DNA of 64,000 bases, from positions 124,001-188,000 of the forward strand of contig DXXG01000004.1 in the NCBI GenBank assembly GCA_019416455.1, written 5' to 3'. The translations under genes were made by a program, and so were the position numbers. Under the pieces are notes generated by a model. The model made no database searches. It saw only the letters and a list, made by a program, of their open reading frames with translations, and was not told the DNA's origin. This DNA is from Clostridiales bacterium (GTDB taxonomy: Bacteria > Bacillota > Clostridia > Oscillospirales > Acutalibacteraceae). This document shows positions 21,654-30,254 of the stretch, one piece after another. Position 1 is the stretch's first letter, and each line of letters opens with the position of its first letter.

Positions 21654-22883
21654 ATGGCAGCAAGACCTCACTTCGCCGCCAGCGTCCAGAGCAAGAAGGG
21701 ACGGCTGTACGCGGTGATTCAAGTGAAAAAAGACGGGACCACCAAACCTGTATGGCGGACCTTGGGACTGCCCGAGGGGGCCAACAAGACCAAGGTCAAC
21801 AAGGCCTTCCGGGAGGTGGTGGCCCAGTATGAACAGGAGTACTGGGAGAACCTGGAGCGGGAGGGGAGACCACCGTCAGACATTCCCGTGTACCGCTATC
21901 TGGTGGAATTTTTGAAACGGGTGGAACCGGAGCTGCAAAAGAACACCATCGTCAGCTACCGGGGTATGATCAATGGAAAGATCCGTCGGTACTTTGAGGC
22001 CCGTCCCCACCTGACCGTGGGGAACCTGAAGCCCAAGGACATCGAGGGTTTCTATCAAAAGCTCTTCGGGGACGGGGTGGTGGCCAATACGGTGATCCAC
22101 TACCACGCCCTGCTCCGGCGGGCTTTCCAGCAGGCCTTCAAAGATGAGCTGATTGACGCCAACCCCTTCGACCGGGTGGGGCGTCCCAGAAAAAATAAGT
22201 TCCACGGGGAGAATTACACCCAGGAGGAGCTCCTCACCCTGCTGAACCTGGCCAGAGGGGACGTGATCTACCCTGCCATCCTGCTGGCGGGAGCCATGGG
22301 CCTGCGCCGCAGCGAGGCCTTGGGAGTGCGGTGGTCCCGGATTGATTGGGAGAAGCGCACCGTGCTTCTGGATACCAAAATCGTGGAGTACCGGGAGAAT
22401 GGCAAGAAGGTGGTGGAGCCGGTGGAGGAGATGAAGAACAAATCCAGCCGCCGGACCCTGCCCCTGCCGGACCCGGTGTACGAGCTGCTCACCCTGAAAC
22501 GGGAGCAGCAATCCACCTACCAGAAGATGTTCAAGGGCAGCTACAACAAGCAGTATCTGGACTTCGTGTGTGTCAACCAGCTGGGAGAGCTGCTTCGCCC
22601 CAGCTATGTCACAGACCACTTCCGGGAGCTGCTGGACAAGTACGGCCTGCGGCACATCCGCTTCCACGATTTGAGACACACGTTCGCCAGCCTGCTCATC
22701 AACCAGGACGTGCCGCTGATCAACGTGTCCAACTTCCTGGGACACTCGGACTTGTCCACCACGGCCAACATCTACGCTCACCTGGACAAGGCCAGCAAAC
22801 AGGCCAGCGCTGATGTGATCTCTGGAATGTTCCAGGAGAGCAAGGTCGAGAGCGAACCTGACACAAGTGAAAAGAAAACGTAA
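21654..22883 (+). CDS. int: Tyrosine recombinase integrase
   Basis: The protein is 409 aa. The N-terminal AP2-like arm-binding domain (about 1-60) is followed by a SAM-like core-binding domain (about 75-175) and the catalytic domain. The catalytic set is visible: Arg in GLRRSEALG (about 217), HDLRHTF (about 338), GHSDLSTT and Tyr in NIYAHLD (about 373). AAAGGAGAG selects ATG 21654. It integrates and, with Xis, excises the element; tRNA 3' ends are usual targets of such enzymes. Confidence 0.93.
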   Translation: MAARPHFAASVQSKKGRLYAVIQVKKDGTTKPVWRTLGLPEGANKTKVNKAFREVVAQYEQEYWENLEREGRPPSDIPVYRYLVEFLKRVEPELQKNTIVSYRGMINGKIRRYFEARPHLTVGNLKPKDIEGFYQKLFGDGVVANTVIHYHALLRRAFQQAFKDELIDANPFDRVGRPRKNKFHGENYTQEELLTLLNLARGDVIYPAILLAGAMGLRRSEALGVRWSRIDWEKRTVLLDTKIVEYRENGKKVVEPVEEMKNKSSRRTLPLPDPVYELLTLKREQQSTYQKMFKGSYNKQYLDFVCVNQLGELLRPSYVTDHFRELLDKYGLRHIRFHDLRHTFASLLINQDVPLINVSNFLGHSDLSTTANIYAHLDKASKQASADVISGMFQESKVESEPDTSEKKT

Positions 22884-22884
22884 A

Positions 22885-22916
22885 GGGCGCCCCGCTTTGG
22901 GACGCCCTCAATTTTT
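22885..22916 (+). terminator. Terminator of the integrase operon
   Basis: GGGCGCCCC (22885-22893) pairs with GGGACGCCC (22899-22907) with one mismatch, followed by TCAATTTTT. Confidence 0.6.
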
Positions 22917-22930
22917 AGGAGGTGCATTAT

Positions 22931-23035
22931 ATGAAAATGCAAAGAACAAAGAGAGCGTGCTGCCGAGGACCGCCTGTAGTTACTGAATCTCCTGTTCCAA
23001 AGTTTGGAACAGAGGATCGTCAAAGAACTCGGTGA
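22931..23035 (+). CDS. Possible 34-aa basic peptide
   Basis: A strong AGGAGGTG lies seven bases before ATG 22931, leading to MKMQRTKRACCRGPPVVTES and then a short tail. It is basic with two adjacent Cys and overlaps the end of the convergent XRE gene. A real small protein or the preserved 5' end of a deleted gene are both possible. Confidence 0.35.
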   Translation: MKMQRTKRACCRGPPVVTESPVPKFGTEDRQRTR

Positions 23036-23222
23036 TGGTCATGTCCAAGCCGTCGCACAGCTTCTTCAAAGTAATGACGGACAGATCCCGGCGGCTGGGA
23101 TTCATCAGACTGTACACTGTTGAAGGTGTTACTCCAGACCGGTTAGCCAACTCGTTGTATCGAATGTTTCTCTCCGCGCAAAGCTGTTGCGGCCGCAGGA
23201 CGATGGCGTCTTTAATCAACAT
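22980..23222 (-). CDS. Small XRE-family HTH regulator
   Basis: The protein is 80 aa (MLIKDAIVLRPQQLCAERNI onward), one XRE HTH (YNELANRSGVTPSTVYSLMN) and a short tail ending in FFDDPLFQT. It starts inside the last codons of the second XRE gene (11-base overlap), so the two are co-translated and may act as a pair. Confidence 0.82.
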   Translation of the reverse strand: MLIKDAIVLRPQQLCAERNIRYNELANRSGVTPSTVYSLMNPSRRDLSVITLKKLCDGLDMTITEFFDDPLFQTLEQEIQ

Positions 23223-23466
23223 GATCTTCCCGTCCAAAGAGGTAATCCAGGGAGACACCCAGTACCTTGGAAATAGCATCAATCTCAATGTCCGTTACCG
23301 CTCGGTGGCCGTTCTCAATCCGGGACACTGACCCACGGCAAGTGTAAACAGCCATCAGCTCCAGCTTCTCAGAAAGCTGCTTCTGGCTGAGTCCTGCCCG
23401 GATACGGGCCTCCTTAATGCGGGGACCAATGATATTTAATCCTTCTGTATCAAGTATTCTTTTCAT
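23212..23466 (-). CDS. XRE-family repressor
   Basis: The protein is 84 aa. The HTH is AGLSQKQLSEKLELMAVYTC followed by RGSVSRIENG, and the C-terminus is the usual VLGVSLDYLFG. It starts at 23466, facing the plus-strand SLOG gene across 94 bases that contain two TGTCC/GGACA palindromes, its likely operators. Confidence 0.85.
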   Translation of the reverse strand: MKRILDTEGLNIIGPRIKEARIRAGLSQKQLSEKLELMAVYTCRGSVSRIENGHRAVTDIEIDAISKVLGVSLDYLFGREDHVD

Positions 23467-23480
23467 TGCATACACCATTA

Positions 23481-23546
23481 TGTCTTGATTTAGGACATGC
23501 TTAGTGTATACTTGAAATCAAAATAATATGTCCTACTGATAGGACA
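23481..23546. promoter_or_regulatory. Divergent promoter with paired TGTCCTA/TAGGACA operators
   Basis: TGTCCTA-CTGA-TAGGACA at 23529-23546 is a perfect palindrome. TGTCTTG-ATT-TAGGACA at 23481-23497 is an imperfect version. They flank the spacer between the XRE pair and the SLOG gene. Confidence 0.65.
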
Positions 23547-23560
23547 AAAAGGAGGCCGCT

Positions 23561-23890
23561 ATGAAACTTGCCATTATTGGTTCAAGAGGACTGTGGATGG
23601 AAAACTTGGGAGACTACCTTCCTCCAGGGGTGACGGAGATTGTGTCTGGCGGGGCGAAGGGCATCGACACCTGCGCCAGGGAGTACGCTCGGGAGCACGG
23701 CTTGAAGCTGACGGAATTTTTGCCGGACTACCGCCGGTACGGTAGGGGTGCGCCCCTGAAGCGGAACCTGGAGATCATCGTCTACGCCGATCAGGTGCTG
23801 GCTTTCTGGGACGGCAACTCTGCGGGGACCAAGCACGTAATTGAACAATGCAACAAACAAAAGAAAAAAGTGACGGTCCACCTGCTGTGA
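23561..23890 (+). CDS. SLOG-domain protein (YspA/DUF2493-like)
   Basis: The protein is 109 aa. The SLOG Rossmann-like fold shows LAIIGSRGLW at the start, VSGGAKGIDTCARE near 30 and FWDGNSAGTKHVIE near 85. SLOG proteins bind nucleotides or their derivatives; many are found with defence systems, but this subfamily's ligand is unknown. AAAGGAGG precedes ATG 23561, right behind the operators, so it should be controlled by the XRE pair. The double-HTH gene follows 22 bases later. Confidence 0.82.
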   Translation: MKLAIIGSRGLWMENLGDYLPPGVTEIVSGGAKGIDTCAREYAREHGLKLTEFLPDYRRYGRGAPLKRNLEIIVYADQVLAFWDGNSAGTKHVIEQCNKQKKKVTVHLL

Positions 23891-23912
23891 CCGCCACGGA
23901 AAAGAGGAGCCT

Positions 23913-24482
23913 ATGAAACTCAAACCCATGTTATCCGGAAGCCAGCTGCGGCAGTACCTCCACATCTCCACCCGCAAGCTGAAATACCTGATGGACCACA
24001 ACTACATCCCCCACGAGGACACGGGTCAGGCCACCTACCGGTACCGTGTCCGATGGGAAGACGCTGTAGCCTTTAAGCAGCGGATGGACACTGACCCCAG
24101 TTTCTTGAGTGAACTGGTGGGGATGTTCAACACCCACCGTCCGGCTAAGTCGAAACCAAAACCAGAGCCAGTCCTCAAGCCAACCCAGAAAAACTGTCGG
24201 TTGTTCAAGAAGTGGCTCACCCAGCGCTGGGCTGACGAGCCGGACGCACTGCCCACCCAGCGGGTGGCGGAACTGCTGGGTTGCTACCCGCAGAAGATCC
24301 ACCGCTGGGTGAAGCTGGGGAAGCTTCCAGCGGAGCAGGTGGGGAGATTTCAGTATTGCAGTAAGGCGGAGCTCATCTCTTTTTTGGCCACACCGGAGAG
24401 AATGCTGGGGTGTGGGGAGATATCGAGGGAGTTTATACGGTATCTCTTGGCAAAAAATGTTAAAACTGCCGAAAAGAAATAG
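23913..24482 (+). CDS. Double-HTH DNA-binding protein
   Basis: The protein is 189 aa. It has two excisionase/MerR-like HTH units: residues about 7-50 (LSGSQLRQYLHISTRKLKYL) and about 120-165 (PTQRVAELLGCYPQKIHRWV). A Lys/Pro-rich linker joins them. The layout matches the protein at 32097-32702 at the left end of the conjugative element. Possible roles are replication initiation, excision control or regulation; the sequence does not decide. Confidence 0.7.
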   Translation: MKLKPMLSGSQLRQYLHISTRKLKYLMDHNYIPHEDTGQATYRYRVRWEDAVAFKQRMDTDPSFLSELVGMFNTHRPAKSKPKPEPVLKPTQKNCRLFKKWLTQRWADEPDALPTQRVAELLGCYPQKIHRWVKLGKLPAEQVGRFQYCSKAELISFLATPERMLGCGEISREFIRYLLAKNVKTAEKK

Positions 24483-24504
24483 TCGGTTTTTTTCTACTAA
24501 ATAG

Positions 24505-24550
24505 ATGGATAGCAAACAGGAAGCCTTCAGGCTTCCTGTTTGCTATCCAT
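24505..24550. terminator. Bidirectional terminator, perfect 21-bp arms
   Basis: Arms 24505-24525 and 24530-24550 are fully complementary around TTCA. It separates the convergent double-HTH and XRE genes, and the right arm includes the XRE stop codon. Confidence 0.65.
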
Positions 24551-24854
24551 TCTGGCTCATGGCTTTGAGCATTTGTAAAGCTGCAGACTTTTGGGATGGG
24601 GTGAGAACGATCCAGCTCTCAAATACCTCTTTAAGTTCAGGGGTCATCTCCACCATCTCTCCATCTGCGAAAAACTGCGAGAGAGTGATTCCAAAACCTT
24701 TGCAGATAACCTCTAAAGTGGTGATGGAGGGCACGGTATTCCGTTTAAAAATGTTTGCTAAAGTTGACTGTGATAACCCACAGACTTTTGCCAGTTTGTA
24801 TTCTGTCCAGCCCCGCTCATCCAGTAGCCTTCGGAGCCTCTGATTTGTGTCCAT
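24543..24854 (-). CDS. XRE-family regulator
   Basis: The protein is 103 aa. The HTH (YKLAKVCGLSQSTLANIFKR, residues 19-38) continues with TTLEVICKGFGITLSQFF and a helical tail. AAGGTGG precedes ATG 24854. It is divergent from the second SLOG gene; repeats of ACAGTTAA type in the 128-base gap are likely operators. Confidence 0.87.
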   Translation of the reverse strand: MDTNQRLRRLLDERGWTEYKLAKVCGLSQSTLANIFKRNTVPSITTLEVICKGFGITLSQFFADGEMVEMTPELKEVFESWIVLTPSQKSAALQMLKAMSQNG

Positions 24855-24879
24855 TATGCCACCACCTTTTTGAAATTAT

Positions 24880-24949
24880 TTTACCGTTTAACTTGATGAT
24901 TCTAATACAGTTAACTTGTATTGAAATTAGCATTATATTAAACTGTAAA
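24880..24949. promoter_or_regulatory. Divergent promoter region with ACNGTTTAA half-sites
   Basis: TTTACCGTTTAACTT (24880-24894), TACAGTTAACTT (24906-24917) and the inverted ATTAAACTGTAA (24938-24949) form three related half-sites between the XRE and SLOG genes. Confidence 0.45.
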
Positions 24950-24982
24950 TAACCTAGATATTCAGGCGGTGGAGGCGTGGTC

Positions 24983-25474
24983 ATGGAAACAGAAGCAGAA
25001 AAGAGGAAGCATCGGTGCTGTTTCACCGGGCATAGGCCAGAAAAGCTAAAGGTGCCAGAGAGCGTGGTGATTTCTGAGATGGAAAAAGAAATCCGCCAGG
25101 CAATTGCTGACGGATTTAGTGTGTTTATTTCTGGGATGGCGCGCGGCGTAGACATTTGGGCAGCGGAGATCGTGCTCAGACTGCGAGACGCCGGAGAAGC
25201 CGTCCGGCTGATTTGCGCCTGCCCATACCAAGGCTTTGAGCGGGGGTGGAAGCAGAGTTGGCAGGATCGCTACAACACAATCCTCTCTGCTGCAGACTTG
25301 GTGCGCCACATCTGCCCTGGATACAGCCGGAGTTGTTTCCAGCGGCGGAACGAGTGGATGGTAGACCATTCCGCCAGGGTGATCGCCGTTTGGAACGGAC
25401 AGCCCAGCGGGACGAAGAACACCATAGACTATGCCCGGCGCATGGGGATTCCGGTGGTTGCGGTAAAAGGATAG
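24983..25474 (+). CDS. SLOG-family protein (GHRP type)
   Basis: The protein is 163 aa. CCFTGHRPEKL near residue 14, FISGMARGVDIWAAEIVL near 50 and WNGQPSGTKNTIDYA near 135 define the YpsA/SLOG family of nucleotide-binding Rossmann-like proteins. It is the second SLOG gene within 1.4 kb. Start ATG 24983 follows GGAGG by nine bases. It ends 12 bases from the convergent endonuclease gene without an obvious terminator. Confidence 0.82.
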   Translation: METEAEKRKHRCCFTGHRPEKLKVPESVVISEMEKEIRQAIADGFSVFISGMARGVDIWAAEIVLRLRDAGEAVRLICACPYQGFERGWKQSWQDRYNTILSAADLVRHICPGYSRSCFQRRNEWMVDHSARVIAVWNGQPSGTKNTIDYARRMGIPVVAVKG

Positions 25475-25486
25475 CTTCTGTAAAAA

Positions 25487-26959
25487 TTACAGCATGAGTG
25501 CGTGTAAGTCCATCTTTGTATTCCCAAGGTAGTGCTGATACACCATTTTGGCAGGCACAAGCCTTATTTGAATGTCTTGTAAGTGTAGGTTGCTCAGCAT
25601 GGCCAGGGATACTTTCCCTTTGGCGACAACTTCGTTCCCAGCAGTAGGCATGAGAAAACAGTTCTTTACGGTTCTGATTCCGTGGGCCTCTACAAAAGGC
25701 TGGTATGCCAGCTGGTAAAGGTATTGTTTCGTAATAGATTCGATGCCAGGTTGTCCACGCAGGCTCTTATCAGGTTCAAGCACGAGATTATAGTACTTGG
25801 CATCGAAGATGATAAACTGATATTCGTCGTTGACATTGGCAATGGTGATGAGGTCGGGAATGAGGGTATGCTCTGCTGTTTTTGAAAAAGAGCCTTTGTC
25901 TGGGTCTTCGCCAATCCATTCAGGCTTATCAATCAGATCACCAAGCTCCTTATGACGTATGTCCTGATACTGCTCTGCGAGAGGAACAGGTAAGCGTAAT
26001 CCACCGATGGGCTTATGTAGCTGATTATCGAGGACATCGGCACAAACCTGCTCCCAAACGAGATTAAAGCTGTTTGTACCAAACATACTGAAACAGTCTA
26101 AATTATCCAAGGTGCTGCTGTTTGCCACAAAAGCGTAAAGTGTCTTTAACAGCAGTTGTTTTCGAGTATTGAACTGAACATTAAGTTCCTTGGCTATACG
26201 GTCCAGAATGTACTCTGTATCTCCGAAATCCTCCAGTTCCTCATCGGAAATATCCACACCGAGGATATCAAACAAATCCAAAAGGTCGGCATCCCGCAGC
26301 TCTGCCGTACAGCGAGTTAAAATGCACTCGTGTAGCCGTTTAAAGTAGTCAAAATCATCAACTGCGTGCTTCACAGTCAGAAGTTCCGGGTAATAGGGAC
26401 GGTTATTGATGAGAAGCGTAAAAGTTTCATTGATTGTTTTGTCCCACAGGATGTCGCCAGACCCGTTGGTCTCCATGATGTCCTGTGTGTTTGTATAGAC
26501 CCCGTACTCAAAATAGTCCTGGAGGAGAAACAGCATAACAGCCAGCATATTAAAGGCGCTGCTGTCACTCGTGTCATTGTACATACGAATAATCTGTTCT
26601 CTGGAGTTATACTTCTCCAGAACTTTGAGCACCTGTTTCAGAGCCGGCTTGGGGTCTGAAGCATCGGGCAGATACTTAGGGTAGCACTTGAGCACGCGCC
26701 CCTCAATGGTGATGACGCCAACGAATGTAAAAACGTAGAGGTATTCGTTTTCGCCAATTTCTACGTCTGCTATTTCTATTTCATCATCAACGAGATCTGA
26801 AAGATTCCTCTGGGTGTCATCCGCTTTAACAGCTTTAAGCACTCCGTATTCTTTGAGACGTCGCAAAATACGGACCGCCTTCTCTTCGGTGCAGTGGAAT
26901 AACCCCACCAGATCATTTTGGGTATAGCGCCTTTGTTCACGTAAGAAAACCGAGATCAT
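25487..26959 (-). CDS. LlaJI-family restriction endonuclease (McrC-like subunit)
   Basis: The protein is 490 aa. An N-terminal winged-helix part (about 1-45) precedes the LlaJI/McrC-like domain. The nuclease core is at the C-terminus: PDLITI near 385 followed by YQFIIFDAKYYN near 398, giving the PD-(D/E)xK arrangement. The family cuts DNA together with a McrB-like GTP/ATP-driven motor. Its start overlaps the motor gene stop (ATGA), so the subunits are co-translated. It is the last gene of the five-gene minus-strand operon. Confidence 0.85.
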   Translation of the reverse strand: MISVFLREQRRYTQNDLVGLFHCTEEKAVRILRRLKEYGVLKAVKADDTQRNLSDLVDDEIEIADVEIGENEYLYVFTFVGVITIEGRVLKCYPKYLPDASDPKPALKQVLKVLEKYNSREQIIRMYNDTSDSSAFNMLAVMLFLLQDYFEYGVYTNTQDIMETNGSGDILWDKTINETFTLLINNRPYYPELLTVKHAVDDFDYFKRLHECILTRCTAELRDADLLDLFDILGVDISDEELEDFGDTEYILDRIAKELNVQFNTRKQLLLKTLYAFVANSSTLDNLDCFSMFGTNSFNLVWEQVCADVLDNQLHKPIGGLRLPVPLAEQYQDIRHKELGDLIDKPEWIGEDPDKGSFSKTAEHTLIPDLITIANVNDEYQFIIFDAKYYNLVLEPDKSLRGQPGIESITKQYLYQLAYQPFVEAHGIRTVKNCFLMPTAGNEVVAKGKVSLAMLSNLHLQDIQIRLVPAKMVYQHYLGNTKMDLHALML

Positions 26960-29190
26960 TCGGCATCATCCCCTGGAACATCAATGAATTTGTTACGAAT
27001 ACTCTCGCAGAAAATGGAAACCCCCTTCGTGTCAAATTCTTTGCAGATTTTAGAGTACTGGGTCCTTGACCCTTCCTCACAGCCAGCAAAGAGAGAAGGG
27101 CGCTTCTGTTTCGCAGCGTCATCAAATAGGTACATGAGCACTTTATTCTTAAAGATACGGATAAATGCCGCCGGATCGAACATTTCTCCCTCTGGGAGAT
27201 TCTTCTTAGAAATGAAGTACGGCCCCATCAGCTTATCCTCATTTACCTTATAGGAAATTAGCTCCGCATTGATAGCTTTTCGCAGTTCATTCCATTCAAC
27301 GATGCGTCGGTACTCACCCCGGCCAAGGATAACCTTTTTCCCGATAATGCCTGTTTCGCTGTCATCAATGCCGAGGTAGGTGAAATCCCACCTGCGTTTG
27401 AAAGCGGTGTCCATAGGGAACACCCCTTGGTCGGCACTATTCATGGTGGCCCAGATAAACATATTATCCGGGATGCGTATCTCGGCGTAATCCTCCAGAG
27501 AACCGCCCAGGACATCAGGTGATGCCAGATATTTCTTGATGTCCTCGGTTGCCTGAATGGGGTATTCACTAACCTCATTGTCGCCGCGATCAAGTAACTG
27601 GAACACATCCCCAAACACGGCGGCTACGTTAGCGCGATTGATTTCCTCAATCACAAGTAAAAAGGGCTTCGGTGTACCCGTTTTGCTGTTTTGAAGAGCT
27701 TTGACGTAGGTGCGTATAAACGGTCCCGGCACATACGAATAGGTAATGGCGTCTTTTCCATCCGAGTCCTTGTGCGGAACTGGCTTGTATGTACCCACAA
27801 AGTTGGCATAAGAATAATCAGGGTGGAAGGTTACCCGCTCATATTCGCCGCCATCAGCCAGTAGCTCATCCTTTTCGTGGTTAAGGGTATAGCTTTTACC
27901 GGTACCCGGTGCGCCAAAAAGGATACGATTGCGCGCAAAAGCACTTTGATAGCCGGTGCTAAATTTTATCTTCTGCATGAGGGAGAAAATCCAGTCAATG
28001 AATGACGTTCTGGCGTCCTCACGATCCGGTCTCCATTCTGAAGATACAAAATATTCGGCATCCCCTATGGGATATTTATCCGTGTAATACCGGGGGTTCC
28101 CAGAAGAGTCTTTACGTTGCTCATCGTCCGGTACGTTAGGATTTACACGCAGTAAGATACCATTTAAGGAGTTATGGCGAAAGCGGGAAGCACACTGCTC
28201 TTTGCTTTGCAAAATCGACATTACCGACTCTGTAAGTAGCGCATGAGCCTTCATAAAATCCAAGCAAGCAATAATGAAATCCTGGTTTTCTTTCTCCATC
28301 CATTCCTGCCGGACAGCATCATAATCAATATCCGTAACAAGTGTGGTTGGGGCAGCTGTCGTAACATACTCTTTAGGGTCTAATTGATGAAACGTAGAAA
28401 CTCTCTCATAGTAGCGTTGCAAAACTTCTCTATCTACAGCACTTACGGAATTGTTGTGCGCCACCAAATTTGCGATAAGATTTTCAGACAGAGCTGATTT
28501 AAGAATGCGCAAAGCACCTTTAGCTTCCTCATCCCCAGAAATATCTATTGCTTCATCATGGGATAGCACTGCTTTGTATACGCTTTCCAGGTTAAAAATA
28601 ACATCCGTCCCATTGTCGGATAATTTAAAATAAGCAGATTCAGAGAAAACAGTCAGAGCATGAATGAGCACCTTTTCCTTTTCGGCATCTACTTGGGTGT
28701 TGAACCCGAGCCAGGAGAATAAAACACTCTCATAAGCTGTATCGGATGTGCAAATAGCATCAAACAGATCCATATTGGTTGTAAACCAGATCTTTTTGGG
28801 AAATCTGGCTCCTCCGGTTCTCTCAGAGCTATTTGGTCTGCCGTCTGCAAACCGTATTTTTGCGACTTTCCATACCAGCTCAAATGCAACTAACAGAGGT
28901 TCCAACTGCGCTTTGAGCATAAGATTCTCGTTTATTCTGCTGTGGAACTCTTCTCTTGTTACAGTAGGGGTAATAGTCTGGAGATTTTGATAAAGATGGT
29001 TTTCTATGTCAGCGCGGAGCACAATACCGTTACCCTGTGCGATAGCATATTCTACCTCTGAAGGATACCCCATATCTTTCCACATTAAATAAAGTAATGC
29101 TAAAGTAGGTTTCACCGACCGCAAAGACGACTTTATCCCTAATTTTAAATCCACCTTGTCATATACTGGTGCTGCTTCAGGCCTTATCAT
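26956..29190 (-). CDS. McrB-like AAA+ restriction motor
   Basis: The protein is 744 aa. The N-terminal 390 residues probably hold target recognition. The AAA+ core has Walker A FGAPGTGKSYT (about 424-434), Walker B LVIEEINRAN (about 520) and the McrB signature ATMNSADQG (about 590; usually MNTADRS) with FKRRWDF, the sensor/arginine-finger region. McrB-type motors assemble as hexamers on DNA and drive the nuclease subunit. Start and stop overlap both neighbours. Moderate GC content distinguishes the operon from the GC-rich element to its left. Confidence 0.87.
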   Translation of the reverse strand: MIRPEAAPVYDKVDLKLGIKSSLRSVKPTLALLYLMWKDMGYPSEVEYAIAQGNGIVLRADIENHLYQNLQTITPTVTREEFHSRINENLMLKAQLEPLLVAFELVWKVAKIRFADGRPNSSERTGGARFPKKIWFTTNMDLFDAICTSDTAYESVLFSWLGFNTQVDAEKEKVLIHALTVFSESAYFKLSDNGTDVIFNLESVYKAVLSHDEAIDISGDEEAKGALRILKSALSENLIANLVAHNNSVSAVDREVLQRYYERVSTFHQLDPKEYVTTAAPTTLVTDIDYDAVRQEWMEKENQDFIIACLDFMKAHALLTESVMSILQSKEQCASRFRHNSLNGILLRVNPNVPDDEQRKDSSGNPRYYTDKYPIGDAEYFVSSEWRPDREDARTSFIDWIFSLMQKIKFSTGYQSAFARNRILFGAPGTGKSYTLNHEKDELLADGGEYERVTFHPDYSYANFVGTYKPVPHKDSDGKDAITYSYVPGPFIRTYVKALQNSKTGTPKPFLLVIEEINRANVAAVFGDVFQLLDRGDNEVSEYPIQATEDIKKYLASPDVLGGSLEDYAEIRIPDNMFIWATMNSADQGVFPMDTAFKRRWDFTYLGIDDSETGIIGKKVILGRGEYRRIVEWNELRKAINAELISYKVNEDKLMGPYFISKKNLPEGEMFDPAAFIRIFKNKVLMYLFDDAAKQKRPSLFAGCEEGSRTQYSKICKEFDTKGVSIFCESIRNKFIDVPGDDAE

Positions 29191-30254
29191 TACTCATCAC
29201 CCTCCATATCCTCTTTTATTACCTTTGCAATGGCATAGGCCAAGCGCGGTGGCACAGCGTTTCCAACCTGCTTCATCTGAGAGCTTTTTGTCCCAGAGAA
29301 AATAAAGCTGTCAGGAAAGGATTGAATTCGAGCCGCTTCCCGTACCGTAATCGCTCGATTCAAGAATGGATGTGTAAACCGGCCGGACGAAGGTGTATCA
29401 AACCTGGTGGTGATGGTGACGGAAATATCATCCTTAATCATACGCGACCAGGTACCGCTATAGATTGACTTGGTGAGATGTTCGTGTGGAAGCATTTCTT
29501 TCCCACAGTTTGGGGGGATGAGGGACAATCGCTCCAATGCCAGTTTTGAATGGTTAGTGGCAACATGGTTGTGTAACACAGACATTTTCCCGCGCAAGAC
29601 TTTTGCATAGTCACTTGCCGGAAGATTTGGATAGGGCTGTTCTTCCGTGCCTTCGCCTGACTGCAGGAAAGCTAAATCTCCTATGGCATCCCATATCGTC
29701 ACATGGGTTGACATTTTTTCGGGCAAAGCGGGAGCAGGGTGATCTCTTTTACCCAGAATAACAGCACGCCTTCTGTTTTGCGGCACACCGTAATCAGCAG
29801 CATTAAGGACACCAGTCGTTAATTGGTACCCAATACTACTGAACAGCTCAACTATTTCTTTTTGGAAATAGCCATGTTCAGCGGTAAGGAGATTGGGCAC
29901 ATTTTCCATCAGAAAATATTTAGGATGAACCAACTCTACGACCTTAACGTAATATTTAAACAAGAAATTTCGTGAGTCGTGTATTGTTTTACGCTGACCT
30001 TTTTGAGAGAATCCTTGGCAAGGTGGTCCACCAATGATGACATCTATCTGACCGGCCAGTTTCCCAAACGTTTCCTCCAAATCCAGCGATGTAATATCCC
30101 CGACAATCATTTGGGTGTGAGGATGATTCATCTGATAGGCAGAAGCTATTTCTGGATCATACTCGTTAGCAATGACAACATTAAACCCCGCCTGCTCAAA
30201 GCCAAGGGACAAGCCGCCAACCCCTGCAAACAAGTCGATAACCCTTGGTCTCAT
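29190..30254 (-). CDS. DNA cytosine-5 methyltransferase
   Basis: The protein is 354 aa. All main motifs are present: I (DLFAGVGGLSLGF, residue 6), IV with the catalytic Cys (GGPPCQGFSQKG, about 75), VI (ENVPNLL), VIII (QNRRRA) and X (QVGNAVPPRLA). It protects host DNA against the linked endonuclease. The start overlaps the end of the preceding methyltransferase by four bases, and the stop overlaps the McrB-like start. Confidence 0.95.
   Translation of the reverse strand: MRPRVIDLFAGVGGLSLGFEQAGFNVVIANEYDPEIASAYQMNHPHTQMIVGDITSLDLEETFGKLAGQIDVIIGGPPCQGFSQKGQRKTIHDSRNFLFKYYVKVVELVHPKYFLMENVPNLLTAEHGYFQKEIVELFSSIGYQLTTGVLNAADYGVPQNRRRAVILGKRDHPAPALPEKMSTHVTIWDAIGDLAFLQSGEGTEEQPYPNLPASDYAKVLRGKMSVLHNHVATNHSKLALERLSLIPPNCGKEMLPHEHLTKSIYSGTWSRMIKDDISVTITTRFDTPSSGRFTHPFLNRAITVREAARIQSFPDSFIFSGTKSSQMKQVGNAVPPRLAYAIAKVIKEDMEGDE

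Larger units (their letters stand above)
18013..22916 (+). mobile_element. Integrative mobilizable element core (repA-oriT-mobC-mobA-xis-int)
   Basis: The plus-strand block joins a RepA-type ATPase, an oriT-like hairpin, MobC, MobA, a mobilization accessory protein, an excisionase-like HTH and a tyrosine integrase, closed by a terminator. There is no type IV secretion system, so it would need a helper such as the conjugative element starting at 31.5 kb. True ends are not determined; the adjacent SLOG/XRE module and polymerase-like operon could be its cargo. Confidence 0.75.

Noticed and set aside
21876..22781. 301-codon minus-strand frame opposite the integrase
   Set aside because: Shadow; the plus frame has the full tyrosine recombinase catalytic set.
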